Shown: positions 53,677 through 62,743 of the stretch, piece by piece
How the letters are laid out: the number at the start of each line of letters is the position of its first letter
Numbering within the stretch: position 1 is the stretch's first letter
NCBI RefSeq assembly: GCF_008065155.1
Contig: NZ_CP042819.1
Location: 2,972,501 to 3,036,500 of the forward strand
DNA: 64,000 nucleotides
Source of the DNA: Octadecabacter sp. SW4
GTDB taxonomy: Bacteria; Pseudomonadota; Alphaproteobacteria; Rhodobacterales; Rhodobacteraceae
Reading direction: 5' to 3'
The notes under the pieces: model-generated
The model's input: only the letters and a program-made list of their open reading frames with translations
Told to the model about the DNA's origin: nothing
Databases searched by the model: none
Position numbers and translations under genes: made by a program

Positions 53677-54504
53677 ATGCTTGCCCTTCTTGGACTTCTT
53701 GGAATTGCATTTGCCGGTGCCGCGCTGATTAGCCCCGAAGCCGACGATGCGGCAGCGGAAACGGCGAATATGGACGAAGACCCGCCACTGATCGACAGCC
53801 CTTCAGACGATGGCGACGTGATCTATTCCGGCGACGGGGATGACGATATCGACGCGCTGGGGGGCGACGACTATGTCGCTGGCGAAGGCGGAAATGACAC
53901 GTTGGCGGGTGGCGATGGCACCGATGAATTGCATGGTGGGGCGGGCGATGACCTGATCGATGGCGGCAATGACAGCGATAGCCTGTTCGGCCATATCGGC
54001 AACGACACGCTTGATGGCGGCACAGGCGACGATCAGTTGAATGGCGGCAGCGGCGATGACACGCTGATGGGTGGCGCCGGTGACGATGCGCTGCTGGGAT
54101 CGCTGGGCGATGACATGCTGATCGGTGGCGCCGGTCAGGACGTGCTGCACGGCGGGTCCGGCGACGATGTGATCGACGGCGCTACCGGCGAAGATACGGC
54201 AGCGGTTGACTACCTCAATGGCGGCGCGGGAAATGATACCGTGATCGGTAACGCCGGTGACATCCTCAGCGGCGGCACAGGTGCCGATATCTTTGCGATG
54301 GACAACACACAGGGCAGCCTGTCGGTCATGGACTATGACGCGGGCGAAGACGCGCTGGTCGTGCTTTACAGCGGCGCCGCCCCTGTCCTGACCACCGCGA
54401 CCGATGCGACCGGCCTGACGCTGTTTGCCAACGGGATGCCCGTGGCCATGCTTGCTGGCATCAACACGCTTGATCTGGCCACCGTGCAACTGGTCGCGGG
54501 ATAA
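53677..54504 (+). CDS. RTX calcium-binding repeat protein
   Basis: An N-terminal hydrophobic segment (LALLGLLGIAFAGAALI) precedes an acidic stretch and about twelve GGxGxDxL-type nonapeptide repeats (residues about 50-195), which fold into calcium-bound beta-rolls. A C-terminal domain (DIFAMDNTQGSLSVMDYDAGEDAL) resembles the cap of Roseobacter RTX proteins. No catalytic domain or adjacent type I exporter is present. The hydrophobic N-terminus suggests membrane anchoring instead of free secretion. Confidence 0.85.
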   Translation: MLALLGLLGIAFAGAALISPEADDAAAETANMDEDPPLIDSPSDDGDVIYSGDGDDDIDALGGDDYVAGEGGNDTLAGGDGTDELHGGAGDDLIDGGNDSDSLFGHIGNDTLDGGTGDDQLNGGSGDDTLMGGAGDDALLGSLGDDMLIGGAGQDVLHGGSGDDVIDGATGEDTAAVDYLNGGAGNDTVIGNAGDILSGGTGADIFAMDNTQGSLSVMDYDAGEDALVVLYSGAAPVLTTATDATGLTLFANGMPVAMLAGINTLDLATVQLVAG

Positions 54505-54630
54505 ACACCCTTTTCTTTTGGTGCGATTGCCCCTATCAGCACCCATCGCGGGCGAATCCGCGATACCCTCCAAGGGCCCTGCTGGACGACATCCCGGCTT
54601 GCGCCATCACCCTTAACCAAGGAGACCCCG

Positions 54631-54900
54631 ATGTCGATTACTGCTGAAGAAAAAGCACGCGTGATGAAAGAATTTGCAACCAAAGAAGGCGACACAGGTT
54701 CGCCCGAAGTTCAGGTTGCTATCCTGTCGTCCCGCATCGCGACCCTTACCGAGCATTTCAAGACCCACAAGAAAGACAACCACGGTCGCCGTGGCCTTTT
54801 GAAAATGGTCGCCCTGCGCCGCAAGCTGCTGGACTACACCAAAGCCAAAGACGAAGCCCGTTATCAGGACCTCATCAAACGCCTTGGCATCCGCCGCTAA
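54631..54900 (+). CDS. rpsO: 30S ribosomal protein S15
   Basis: The 89-residue protein has [34 protein letters not shown] and the closing [12 protein letters not shown], diagnostic of S15. GGAGACC lies before the ATG. In many bacteria rpsO follows truB and precedes pnp; here about 3.2 kb separates it from truB and 1.5 kb from pnp. Confidence 0.98.
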   Translation: MSITAEEKARVMKEFATKEGDTGSPEVQVAILSSRIATLTEHFKTHKKDNHGRRGLLKMVALRRKLLDYTKAKDEARYQDLIKRLGIRR

Positions 54901-54922
54901 ACGCACAATCGGTTACGATTTG

Positions 54923-54950
54923 AAACGCTCGCCACTCTGGCGGGCGTTTT
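54923..54950 (+). terminator. Terminator of rpsO
   Basis: AAACGCTCGCC at 54923-54933 pairs with GGCGGGCGTTT at 54939-54949 around a five-base loop, ending in TTTT. Confidence 0.85.
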
Positions 54951-55085
54951 GCGTTTGGTGGGGTGACTGTCCGGTTTGCGGAATGCCACAAGGCGCACCA
55001 GGGTATGTGATGCGCCTTGCGGGCCACTGCTGAAAATGGGCGGCCAATCTTCGCCGAACGCCCGTTCTATGGTAACGGCTTTGCC

Positions 55086-55727
55086 TCAGTCGACGTGGGT
55101 GACAATCGTATCAACCGATTTGCGCACTTTCTTCATCGGCAACAACCAGTCGCCGCTCGCATCGCGGTAACCCAAAGGCATCAAAACCAGCGACCGCAAG
55201 CCGCGTTCTTTCAAACCAAGGATCGCGTCCACGGCTTCTGGGTCAAACCCTTCCATCGGCGTGCTGTCTACTTCCTGTTCGGCAGCGGCCACCAGCGCGA
55301 CACCCAGCGCGATATAGGCTTGGCGCGCAGCGTGAGCATGGTTCACCTCGGCCTCGCGCGGCAGGTAGTTGGCTTTCAGTTGATCATAGTAGGCATGCAG
55401 CATCGGCAGATCGCCACGGGCATCGACGTTCAGCCCAACAACCTCATCAATGCGCGCGTCAGTGTAGTTGTCCCAGGCTGCAAACACCAAAAGGTGTGAC
55501 CCATCGATGATCTGTGCCTGCCCACCAGCGGCTTCGGCGATCTGGCCACGTATCTTCGGGTTCGTCACGACGATGATTTCAAACGGCTGGGTCCCGCTCG
55601 AAGTAGGGGCCATGCGGGCCGCCTCGATTATGGCCTCGACCTTATCCTGCGGCACGGCTTTTGCGGGGTCCATTTTCTTGGTGGCGTAACGCCAGTTCAG
55701 ATGGTCGTTCAGAGTCTTAGTCGTCAT
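55086..55727 (-). CDS. Nitroreductase family protein
   Basis: The 213-residue FMN-dependent oxidoreductase has an early RYATKKMDPAKAVP, the FMN-phosphate motif AARMAPTSSGTQPFEIIV and AHAARQAYIALGVALVAAAEQ. Members reduce nitroaromatics, quinones or NAD(P)H:flavin acceptors. The ATG at 55727 follows AGAGGACC. It is divergent from a HxlR-type regulator, which probably controls it. Confidence 0.9.
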   Translation of the reverse strand: MTTKTLNDHLNWRYATKKMDPAKAVPQDKVEAIIEAARMAPTSSGTQPFEIIVVTNPKIRGQIAEAAGGQAQIIDGSHLLVFAAWDNYTDARIDEVVGLNVDARGDLPMLHAYYDQLKANYLPREAEVNHAHAARQAYIALGVALVAAAEQEVDSTPMEGFDPEAVDAILGLKERGLRSLVLMPLGYRDASGDWLLPMKKVRKSVDTIVTHVD

Positions 55728-55765
55728 GGTTTTGGTCCTCTTGGCAAAGCCCGTCACGGGCAGTA

Positions 55766-55775
55766 TACATTTGTA
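55766..55775. promoter_or_regulatory. Palindrome TACATTTGTA between nitroreductase and hxlR genes
   Basis: A 4-2-4 inverted repeat lies in the 125-base divergent intergenic region, about 39 bases before the nitroreductase start and 78 before the regulator. It is a candidate HxlR operator. Confidence 0.4.
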
Positions 55776-55852
55776 ACCGACGATGTAATGAGAACCGTAT
55801 TGCGCTACAAGAAGGCACATTTCTGAGCCTCGGTCACAAAAAGGGAACCGCC

Positions 55853-56224
55853 ATGCTGGACAGCAAACAATGCCCCGACTGCAAACAGATCAACGAGGTT
55901 CTGTCACACGTCGGCGACCGGTGGAGCGTTCTGGTAATTATCTCGCTGTCTCAATACGGAACGCTGCGGTTCAATGAACTCAAGCGGAACCTTGGCATTT
56001 CGCAACGCATGCTAAGCCTGACATTGAAAGAACTGGAACGCGACGGCCTCGTGCACCGCACCTACCATCCGACGATCCCGCCCAAGGTGGAATACACCCT
56101 CACCGAGATGGGGCAGTCCTTTCGTGAACCAGTGAGCGCGCTAGGCCATTGGGCCCTTAACAATCTGACCAGGATCGCAGCAGCGCGCGAAGCTTATGAT
56201 CAGGATATGGGCAATTCGTCGTAA
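55853..56224 (+). CDS. HxlR-family transcriptional regulator
   Basis: A winged helix of HxlR type covers most of the 123 residues: VGDRWSVLVIISL, LRFNELKRNLGISQRMLSLTLKELERDGLV and the beta-wing KVEYTLTEMG. Two cysteines near the start (CPDC) could sense quinones or electrophiles, as shown for some family members. AAGGGAACC precedes the ATG. It is divergent from the nitroreductase. Confidence 0.9.
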   Translation: MLDSKQCPDCKQINEVLSHVGDRWSVLVIISLSQYGTLRFNELKRNLGISQRMLSLTLKELERDGLVHRTYHPTIPPKVEYTLTEMGQSFREPVSALGHWALNNLTRIAAAREAYDQDMGNSS

Positions 56225-56401
56225 GAACGGCCGCCAATTGACCCGCCTTCCAAGGCAGACTTTGGCGCACCGTGCGATGAAGGCCTCCCTTGTCCCCCCC
56301 AACAGACTCACCTTCCCCTTCCCAAAGCGCCCAATCCAGTATATGGCGCAGCCATCTGAGACGTGATGCTTGATCCCGGCATCGTGCAAAGGACAGGGAT
56401 C

Positions 56402-56419
56402 GGCGGCAATGGGGCCGCC
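56402..56419 (+). other. Hairpin in the pnp leader
   Basis: GGCGGC at 56402-56407 pairs with GCCGCC at 56414-56419 around six bases, about 50 bases before the pnp ATG. In enteric bacteria RNase III and PNPase act on a pnp leader stem-loop; a similar role is possible. The rest of the gap from 56225 holds nothing I recognise. Confidence 0.35.
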
Positions 56420-56470
56420 ATGCAATAGGGCACTTGGAACGCCAAGATAGGCCCGGATAGGAAACGATAG

Positions 56471-58603
56471 ATGTTCAACGAAGTGAAAAAATCCATTCAG
56501 TGGGGCGAAGAAACGCTGACACTGGAAACGGGGAAGGTTGCCCGTCAGGCAGACGGTTCCGTGATCGCCACCTATGGCGAAACCTCTGTGATGGCGAACG
56601 TGACGTTCGCAAAACAGCAAAAGCCGGGGCAGGACTTCTTTCCGCTGACCGTGCACTACAACGAAAAGTATTATGCTGCCGGCAAAATTCCCGGCGGGTT
56701 CTTCAAGCGCGAAGCGCGTCCGACCGAAAAGGAAACGCTCACAAGCCGCCTGATCGACCGTCCGATCCGCCCGCTGTTCGTCGAAGGCTTCAAAAACGAA
56801 GTCCTCGTGATCTGCACGGTGCTGTCCCACGATCTGGTCAATGACCCCGACGTTGTCGCCCTGATCGCCGCATCCGCTGCGCTAACAATTTCCGGCGCAC
56901 CCTTCATGGGTCCGATTGCGGCGTGCCGCGTTGGTTTCGAGGATGGCGACTACACGCTGAACCCCGAAATCGACGACATGCACAAGCTGCGTGACAACCC
57001 CGAGCAGCGCCTTGATCTGGTTGTTGCAGGCACCAAAGACGCCGTGATGATGGTCGAATCCGAAGCTTACGAACTCTCCGAGGCTGAAATGCTTGGTGCG
57101 GTGAAATTCGCCCATGACCAGATCCAGCCCGTCATCGACCTGATCATTGATCTGGCCGAAGATTGCGCCAAAGAGCCGTTTGATTTTCAGGCACCTGACT
57201 ACAGCGACCTGTCTGCTGCAGTCAAAAAGGCTGGCGAAAAAGCAATGCGCGCCGCGTTCGCGATCACCGACAAGCAAGAGCGCACGACCGCTGTTGCCGA
57301 GGCCCGCGAAACCATCAAAGCCGCGCTGAGCGAAGAACAGCTTGCTGATGAAAACCTTGGGTCAGCCATGAAAAAGCTGGAAGCTGGCGTGCTGCGCGGT
57401 GACGTGGTCAAGAACGGCAAGCGGATCGACGGGCGCGCCCTTGATACGATCCGTCCGATCATCAGCGAAGTCGGCATCCTGCCCCGCACGCACGGGTCGG
57501 CCCTGTTCACACGTGGCGAAACCCAAGGTCTGGTTGTGACCACATTGGGCACAGGCGACGACGAACAGATGATCGACGCGCTGCATGGCACCTACAAGTC
57601 AAACTTCATGCTGCACTATAACTTCCCACCCTATTCGGTTGGTGAAGTGGGCCGCTTTGGGTTCACGGGTCGTCGTGAAATTGGTCACGGGAAACTGGCT
57701 TGGCGCGCCCTTCAGGCTGTTCTGCCCGCCGCCACCGATTTCCCCTACACAGTCCGCGTTGTGTCCGAAATCACCGAATCCAACGGGTCGTCCTCAATGG
57801 CTTCTGTCTGCGGCGGTTCGCTGTCGATGATGGACGCCGGTGTGCCTCTCAAGGCACCAGTTGCCGGTGTTGCGATGGGTCTGATTCTCGAAGATGACGG
57901 CTCATATGCGGTTCTGTCGGACATCCTGGGTGACGAAGACCACCTTGGCGATATGGACTTCAAGGTTGCCGGCACGGAAAACGGCATCACCTCGCTGCAG
58001 ATGGACATCAAGGTTGCGGGCATCACGCCCGAAATCATGGAAAAGGCACTCGCGCAGGCCAAGGACGGGCGCATGCATATCCTTGGTGAAATGTCCAAGG
58101 CCCTGACCTCGGCCAGCGATTTCAGCGTTCACGCACCACGCATCGAAACGATGCAGGTGCCCACCGACAAGATCCGCGAAGTGATCGGCTCGGGCGGGAA
58201 AGTGATCCGCGAGATCGTCGAAGTCTCCGGCGCAAAGGTCGATATCAACGACGAAGGCATCATCAAGATCGCATCGCCAAACGGCGAGGCGATCAAGAAA
58301 GCCTACGACATGATCTGGTCCATCGTCGCCGAGCCAGAAGAAGGCAAAATCTACAAGGGCAACGTCGTCAAAATCGTCGATTTTGGTGCCTTCGTGAACT
58401 TCTTTGGCAAGAAGGACGGCCTTGTGCACGTCTCCCAGATCGAAAACCGCCGTTTGAACCACCCCTCGGATGTGCTGAAAGAAGGTCAGGACGTCTGGGT
58501 CAAGCTGCTGGGCTTTGACGACCGCGGCAAGGTGCGCCTGTCGATGAAAGTCGTCGATCAGGAAACCGGTGAAGAGGCCAAAGAAGAAAAAGCCGAGGGC
58601 TAA
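56471..58603 (+). CDS. pnp: Polyribonucleotide nucleotidyltransferase
   Basis: PNPase degrades RNA phosphorolytically in the degradosome. Two RNase PH-like cores ([19 protein letters not shown] and [20 protein letters not shown]) flank a helical linker, followed by KH ([17 protein letters not shown]) and S1 ([18 protein letters not shown]) domains. Length 710 matches the family. AGGAAAC is upstream of the ATG. Confidence 0.98.
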   Translation: MFNEVKKSIQWGEETLTLETGKVARQADGSVIATYGETSVMANVTFAKQQKPGQDFFPLTVHYNEKYYAAGKIPGGFFKREARPTEKETLTSRLIDRPIRPLFVEGFKNEVLVICTVLSHDLVNDPDVVALIAASAALTISGAPFMGPIAACRVGFEDGDYTLNPEIDDMHKLRDNPEQRLDLVVAGTKDAVMMVESEAYELSEAEMLGAVKFAHDQIQPVIDLIIDLAEDCAKEPFDFQAPDYSDLSAAVKKAGEKAMRAAFAITDKQERTTAVAEARETIKAALSEEQLADENLGSAMKKLEAGVLRGDVVKNGKRIDGRALDTIRPIISEVGILPRTHGSALFTRGETQGLVVTTLGTGDDEQMIDALHGTYKSNFMLHYNFPPYSVGEVGRFGFTGRREIGHGKLAWRALQAVLPAATDFPYTVRVVSEITESNGSSSMASVCGGSLSMMDAGVPLKAPVAGVAMGLILEDDGSYAVLSDILGDEDHLGDMDFKVAGTENGITSLQMDIKVAGITPEIMEKALAQAKDGRMHILGEMSKALTSASDFSVHAPRIETMQVPTDKIREVIGSGGKVIREIVEVSGAKVDINDEGIIKIASPNGEAIKKAYDMIWSIVAEPEEGKIYKGNVVKIVDFGAFVNFFGKKDGLVHVSQIENRRLNHPSDVLKEGQDVWVKLLGFDDRGKVRLSMKVVDQETGEEAKEEKAEG

Positions 58604-58628
58604 TCCCCAACTCTTTGCGAAATTTAGA

Positions 58629-58658
58629 AAGCCCCGATGGAACCATCGGGGCTTTTTT
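58629..58658 (+). terminator. Terminator of pnp
   Basis: AAGCCCCGATGG at 58629-58640 pairs perfectly with CCATCGGGGCTT at 58643-58654 and is followed by six T residues. Confidence 0.93.
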
Positions 58659-58725
58659 GATGTGAGATGCATCCGACCCAAACAAACCGGACGGAACGAC
58701 GAACCAAAAAATCCCGTGCGCGGTT

Positions 58726-59418
58726 CTACACTGACGCCGCACTATCCTTGATCAGGCGGCCATCCTCCATCGTTAAAATCCGGTCGGCCATGTCCAAAAT
58801 GCGATTGTCGTGGGTCACCATCACCGTGGTCGTCCCGCGCACCCGGCCCAGTTCCTTAAGCATCCGCACGATATTAACGCCACTGTCCTTGTCCAGCGCG
58901 GCAGTTGGTTCATCGGCAAAGATGATATCGGGGTTGCCCACCAGCGCACGCGCCACCGCAACCCGCTGTTTTTGCCCTCCCGACAGGTTCTGCGGCAGAT
59001 AGGTCATCCTGTCGCCCAAACCCACCAGTTCCAACGCCTTGCGTGCCGCCTGCGTATAGGTCGGCCCCTGCAGCCCGTGCACCTGCAATCCCATCAGCAC
59101 GTTCTGTTCTGCGGTCAGGCTTTCGTGGAGGTTGTGCGCCTGAAAAATGAACCCCAAACGCTTACGCAGCATTTCATGCGTCGCCTTGAGGGCGCCATTC
59201 AATTCATGGCCCAGCAGACGCACTGATCCGTCCTGCACATCACGCAAGCAACCGGCCAGCGTCAGGATCGTCGTCTTGCCCGACCCGGACGGCCCCATCA
59301 GGATTGTCAGATCGCCCCGTGCTATGTTCAGGTCAAAATCAAAGATCGCCTGTTTGCGCGCCTCGCCCGTCCCGAACCAGTGGTTCAGCCCCGCGATCTG
59401 CAACACTTCATCACCCAT
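58726..59418 (-). CDS. ABC exporter ATP-binding protein, DevA/LolD type
   Basis: Walker A GPSGSGKTT, signature LSGGQKQRVAVARA, Walker B IIFADEPTAALD and switch MVTHDNR are intact in 230 residues. It is the third gene of a leftward operon with a permease and a membrane fusion protein, forming a DevBCA-type efflux pump, which exports glycolipids in cyanobacteria and other compounds elsewhere. Confidence 0.92.
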   Translation of the reverse strand: MGDEVLQIAGLNHWFGTGEARKQAIFDFDLNIARGDLTILMGPSGSGKTTILTLAGCLRDVQDGSVRLLGHELNGALKATHEMLRKRLGFIFQAHNLHESLTAEQNVLMGLQVHGLQGPTYTQAARKALELVGLGDRMTYLPQNLSGGQKQRVAVARALVGNPDIIFADEPTAALDKDSGVNIVRMLKELGRVRGTTTVMVTHDNRILDMADRILTMEDGRLIKDSAASV

Positions 59419-59427
59419 GCGACGCCC

Positions 59428-60600
59428 CTAGAACAGATCGGCCGGATCGGCGGCAGCCAGCTTGCGTGTGGCCAGAACACCCGACAGGGCACAGGCCGCG
59501 AGCGTGCCGAAGAACACCTGAAATGCCATCGTACCCGTCAAAACGATCGGCAGTGTTGTCACCTCGCGCATCCCCGACAAAAGTCCATAGCCGATGATAG
59601 ACCCCGGGATAAAGCCAAAGACCGCAAGGATCAGCGCCTCCTCAAGAACGATCCCAAGAAAGAACATCTGCCCGTATCCCATTGCCTTGAAGGTCGCGTA
59701 TTCGCGCATGTGATCGGCCACATCCGTGGACAGCACCTGATAGACAATGACGATCCCCACAAGAATGCCAATCACCACACCGAAGCCGAAAATGATCCCC
59801 GTCGGGCGCTGCGTGTTTTGATAGGTAATGTCTTCTTGCATGGCGTCCGCGTAGCTACGGATGCGCAGGCTTTTATCCGATATTTCGCCGCGCAACCGGT
59901 CGGCCACAATTGCCGGATCGGCCCCGCTTGCGACCTGCAAAAAGATATGATCGGGCGCACCCGCACTGCGCCCGTTCGACAACGCCAGAAACGACTGGTC
60001 CGACATGACCATATGCCCGTCACTTATAAATCCGCCGCCACCTTGAAAGGTATCGAACAGGGTCACAGTCTGGCCCGATACCTCGAATGTCTGCGGTGAT
60101 TGCGGGCGGATAGCCGCGGCGATATCGGGCGACAATCCGCGCGTGTTCATGTCGATGATCGCACCGTTTTGCAGCCGCAACGGCGCAAGTTTGCGCTGCA
60201 GATCAGGTGACAGAAATCCATCGCTGTTGGGGTCAATCCCAAACGCCAACAGCCCCAGTGTCTGGTCGGACTGCTGCCAGTTCATCATGCCGATATAGAC
60301 AGGCGTGGCGGCAATGACATCCGGGTCGGCCAAAGCCTGAAACATCCATTGGCGGGCAACATTGTCACCTTCGGTCAACGCATTCGCGTCCTGCGCCGAG
60401 ATCATGATATCGACGTTGAAAAAGTCATAAGGGCGCAGCGTCGCCGTCGAAATGGACGACGCCAGCCCAAGCTGCACAAACACCAGAACATTGGCAAAGG
60501 CGACGCCGGTAATCGCCGCCGCCAACCGCCCCTTGGAATGGGTCAGCTGTAGCCAGCCAATCGGCAAGCGCCCGAATAGCACAGCAAGTAACCGGCTCAT
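59428..60600 (-). CDS. ABC exporter permease, DevC type
   Basis: The 390-residue protein begins with a membrane segment, has a long periplasmic domain (about 45-255, DFFNVDIMISAQDANAL onwards), and three further membrane segments in the FtsX-like C-terminal domain (GYGQMFFLGIVLEEALILAVFG). This MacB/FtsX topology is that of DevC. Its ATG overlaps the MFP stop by four bases, and the ATPase gene follows nine bases downstream. Confidence 0.9.
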   Translation of the reverse strand: MSRLLAVLFGRLPIGWLQLTHSKGRLAAAITGVAFANVLVFVQLGLASSISTATLRPYDFFNVDIMISAQDANALTEGDNVARQWMFQALADPDVIAATPVYIGMMNWQQSDQTLGLLAFGIDPNSDGFLSPDLQRKLAPLRLQNGAIIDMNTRGLSPDIAAAIRPQSPQTFEVSGQTVTLFDTFQGGGGFISDGHMVMSDQSFLALSNGRSAGAPDHIFLQVASGADPAIVADRLRGEISDKSLRIRSYADAMQEDITYQNTQRPTGIIFGFGVVIGILVGIVIVYQVLSTDVADHMREYATFKAMGYGQMFFLGIVLEEALILAVFGFIPGSIIGYGLLSGMREVTTLPIVLTGTMAFQVFFGTLAACALSGVLATRKLAAADPADLF

Positions 60601-61829
60601 TGCGCCGCCCGCGTGTCGATCCGCGCGATGACCTCTAGATTGGTATACCGCGCCGCTATCACCGAAGACTCCGCGTCCAGTTCCACCAGCACCGTAACAA
60701 CCCGCGCATCGGTGTTTGCCGCCGTTTCGTCTGACAACAATGATTGGCGGCCAACCGTCAGGCCGATACTGACGACCCGCCCCGACAGGGTGCGCTGGAT
60801 CGCTTCGGCCACCAGTTCAACCGGCTGACCGACTGCCACCATCGAAATGCGATCCTGATAAATCTCGACCTCGGCCATCATCACTTCGGTATCGCCCATC
60901 ATCAGAATCCCGTCGCTGGGCGGTTTTTCACCGGCGCGGACATGCACATCCAGCACGACGCCATCAATCGGCGCGACCACTTGGGCACGCGACAAATCGC
61001 GGCGTGCGCTGGCCAGGTCACTGCGCGCGGCGTCCAGATTGCGCGCCGCCACCAGGACGTCGGGCTGGGCATCGATATCGGCACTTTCATAGCGGGCAAG
61101 CGTGGCACGGGCGCGATCAACCGCGCGATCGGCCTGCAGACTGGCCGATTGCACGACATCAAGCGCGGCCTGCGTGGTCACACCGCGCTGGAACAATTCC
61201 TGACTGCGGATCAATTCCGATTGCGCCTCAAGCGCTGCAATCTCGGCCTGCTCCAGGCTTGCGCGGGCCTCGTCAGTGGAAATCTGGACGGCCTGACGGG
61301 TCTGCAGCAGGCTCGCGGCGCGCACCGCCACGGTTGCTTGGGCGCGGGCAACCGCACTTTCCAACTGCGCAGCGTTATCCAGCAGGGCAACTACATCGCC
61401 AGCGGCGACACGGTCACCTTCAGCCACCAAAACCTGCGCAACACGGGCATCGCCCGCACCAAAAGGCGGCGCGACGGTCGAAATATCGCCACGCGGCATC
61501 AGACGGGCCAGACCGATCACATCAGTCACCTGCAGGGTCTGCATCACGTCAGCGGGTAGGGAAATTTCAGGCGGCAGCGCAATCGGCGCGCTGGTCCCCG
61601 CACCGGGTTGCAGGCCAGTTATCTGAAAAAACTTTTGCAGGCCCGGAGGCTGAAAATATAGCCCGATAACAGCGCCCAGAAACAACAACGCGGGAATCGC
61701 CAAAAGGCGCAGATGCCGCCAGCGGCTTGGCTTTGGCGGGGCGACCTGTGACATTTCGTTTTCAGTGCCGTCATGGCGCACAACCAGATCGGGCAGGTCT
61801 GTGGCGGTATTGGTTTTGATATCCTGCAC
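60597..61829 (-). CDS. HlyD-family membrane fusion protein, DevB type
   Basis: A single membrane segment (about residues 41-60) is followed by a biotinyl-lipoyl domain split around a long coiled-coil hairpin (about 155-260), then a beta-barrel with VDVHVRAGEKPPSDGIL-like and VSIGLTVGRQ strands. It links the DevAC pump to an outer-membrane channel not encoded here. GTG at 61829, preceded by AGGACGG, is chosen as start; ATG at 61754 is an alternative. Confidence 0.9.
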   Translation of the reverse strand: MQDIKTNTATDLPDLVVRHDGTENEMSQVAPPKPSRWRHLRLLAIPALLFLGAVIGLYFQPPGLQKFFQITGLQPGAGTSAPIALPPEISLPADVMQTLQVTDVIGLARLMPRGDISTVAPPFGAGDARVAQVLVAEGDRVAAGDVVALLDNAAQLESAVARAQATVAVRAASLLQTRQAVQISTDEARASLEQAEIAALEAQSELIRSQELFQRGVTTQAALDVVQSASLQADRAVDRARATLARYESADIDAQPDVLVAARNLDAARSDLASARRDLSRAQVVAPIDGVVLDVHVRAGEKPPSDGILMMGDTEVMMAEVEIYQDRISMVAVGQPVELVAEAIQRTLSGRVVSIGLTVGRQSLLSDETAANTDARVVTVLVELDAESSVIAARYTNLEVIARIDTRAAQ

Positions 61830-61897
61830 CTAAACCGTCCTGTTCAGTTTTATCCACACTACGCCTGCGCCAGCATTTGTCCAGCCGTCGAAACGCA

Positions 61898-61923
61898 AAA
61901 GGCCCCGCCTTAACGGGGCCTTT
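61898..61923 (-). terminator. Terminator of the peroxiredoxin gene
   Basis: AAAGGCCCCG at 61898-61907 pairs perfectly with CGGGGCCTTT at 61914-61923 around six bases, just beyond the peroxiredoxin stop. Read leftward the stem is followed by TGCGTTT. Confidence 0.88.
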
Positions 61924-61943
61924 CATTCGCAATTTCAACCGGC

Positions 61944-62597
61944 TCAGGACGGCAGCTTGGCCATCCGCAGATAGGGCAGTTTCGTATCGATCGCACCGTA
62001 TTTCGCGATCGCATCGGCGTCTGACACAGTTGTCGGCACAACCACATCCTGACCAACCTGCCAGTTTGCAGGCGTGGCCACGTTTTCGCGTGCCGCTGTC
62101 TGCAATCCATCGAGGGCGCGCAGCACCTCGGCAAAGTTACGGCCTACGTTCATCGGGTAGGTCATCGACAGTTTCAGCTTTTTATCGGGACCGATGATGA
62201 AAACCACGCGCACGGTCGCGCTGTCAGCAGGCGTGCGGCCATCGGGCAAATAGGCCTCGGCGGGCAGCATATCGAACGCCTTGGCAACCCTGAGGTCTTC
62301 GTCAGCGATGATCGGAAAACCGGCCTTGGCACCCCCGACAGCTTCGATGTCGGTCTTCCATTCCTTGTGTTCGGCCACGCCGTCCACAGATATGCCCATC
62401 ACCTTGGTGTCGCGCGCAGCCCATTCATCGGCCAGTTGCGCCACGGCACCGAATTCCGTTGTGCAAACCGGCGTGAAATCCTTGGGATGGGAAAACAGGA
62501 TCGCCCATTTGTCGCCAATCCATTCGTGCAGATCGAATGTGCCCTGATCGGTTTCAACTGTCAGATTCGGGATCGTGTCGTTGATACGCAGACTCAT
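61944..62597 (-). CDS. 1-Cys peroxiredoxin (PRDX6 type)
   Basis: The 217-residue protein has the peroxidatic motif DFTPVCTTE and a long C-terminal domain with YPMNVGRNFAEVLRALDGLQ, characteristic of the 1-Cys Prx6 class that reduces hydroperoxides, including those of lipids. No resolving cysteine is seen. The ATG at 62597 has AAGGAG; the earlier in-frame start is rejected. Confidence 0.94.
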   Translation of the reverse strand: MSLRINDTIPNLTVETDQGTFDLHEWIGDKWAILFSHPKDFTPVCTTEFGAVAQLADEWAARDTKVMGISVDGVAEHKEWKTDIEAVGGAKAGFPIIADEDLRVAKAFDMLPAEAYLPDGRTPADSATVRVVFIIGPDKKLKLSMTYPMNVGRNFAEVLRALDGLQTAARENVATPANWQVGQDVVVPTTVSDADAIAKYGAIDTKLPYLRMAKLPS

Positions 62598-62743
62598 GTC
62601 GTAACTCCTTATGCCAATGTCGCGGCCACTCGTATCGGCCGTCTCATCCACCTATATAAGGGGGCGAAACCTGCACTACTACCACCGCTTGCACCTCGTT
62701 TTGTGCGGTGACAGTGTGACGCAAATTTCAAGGGAGAGCTGTC

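Noticed and set aside
53830..54300. Direct DNA repeats that could suggest a CRISPR or satellite
   Set aside because: They encode the RTX nonapeptides in frame; there are no spacers and the copies differ at third positions.
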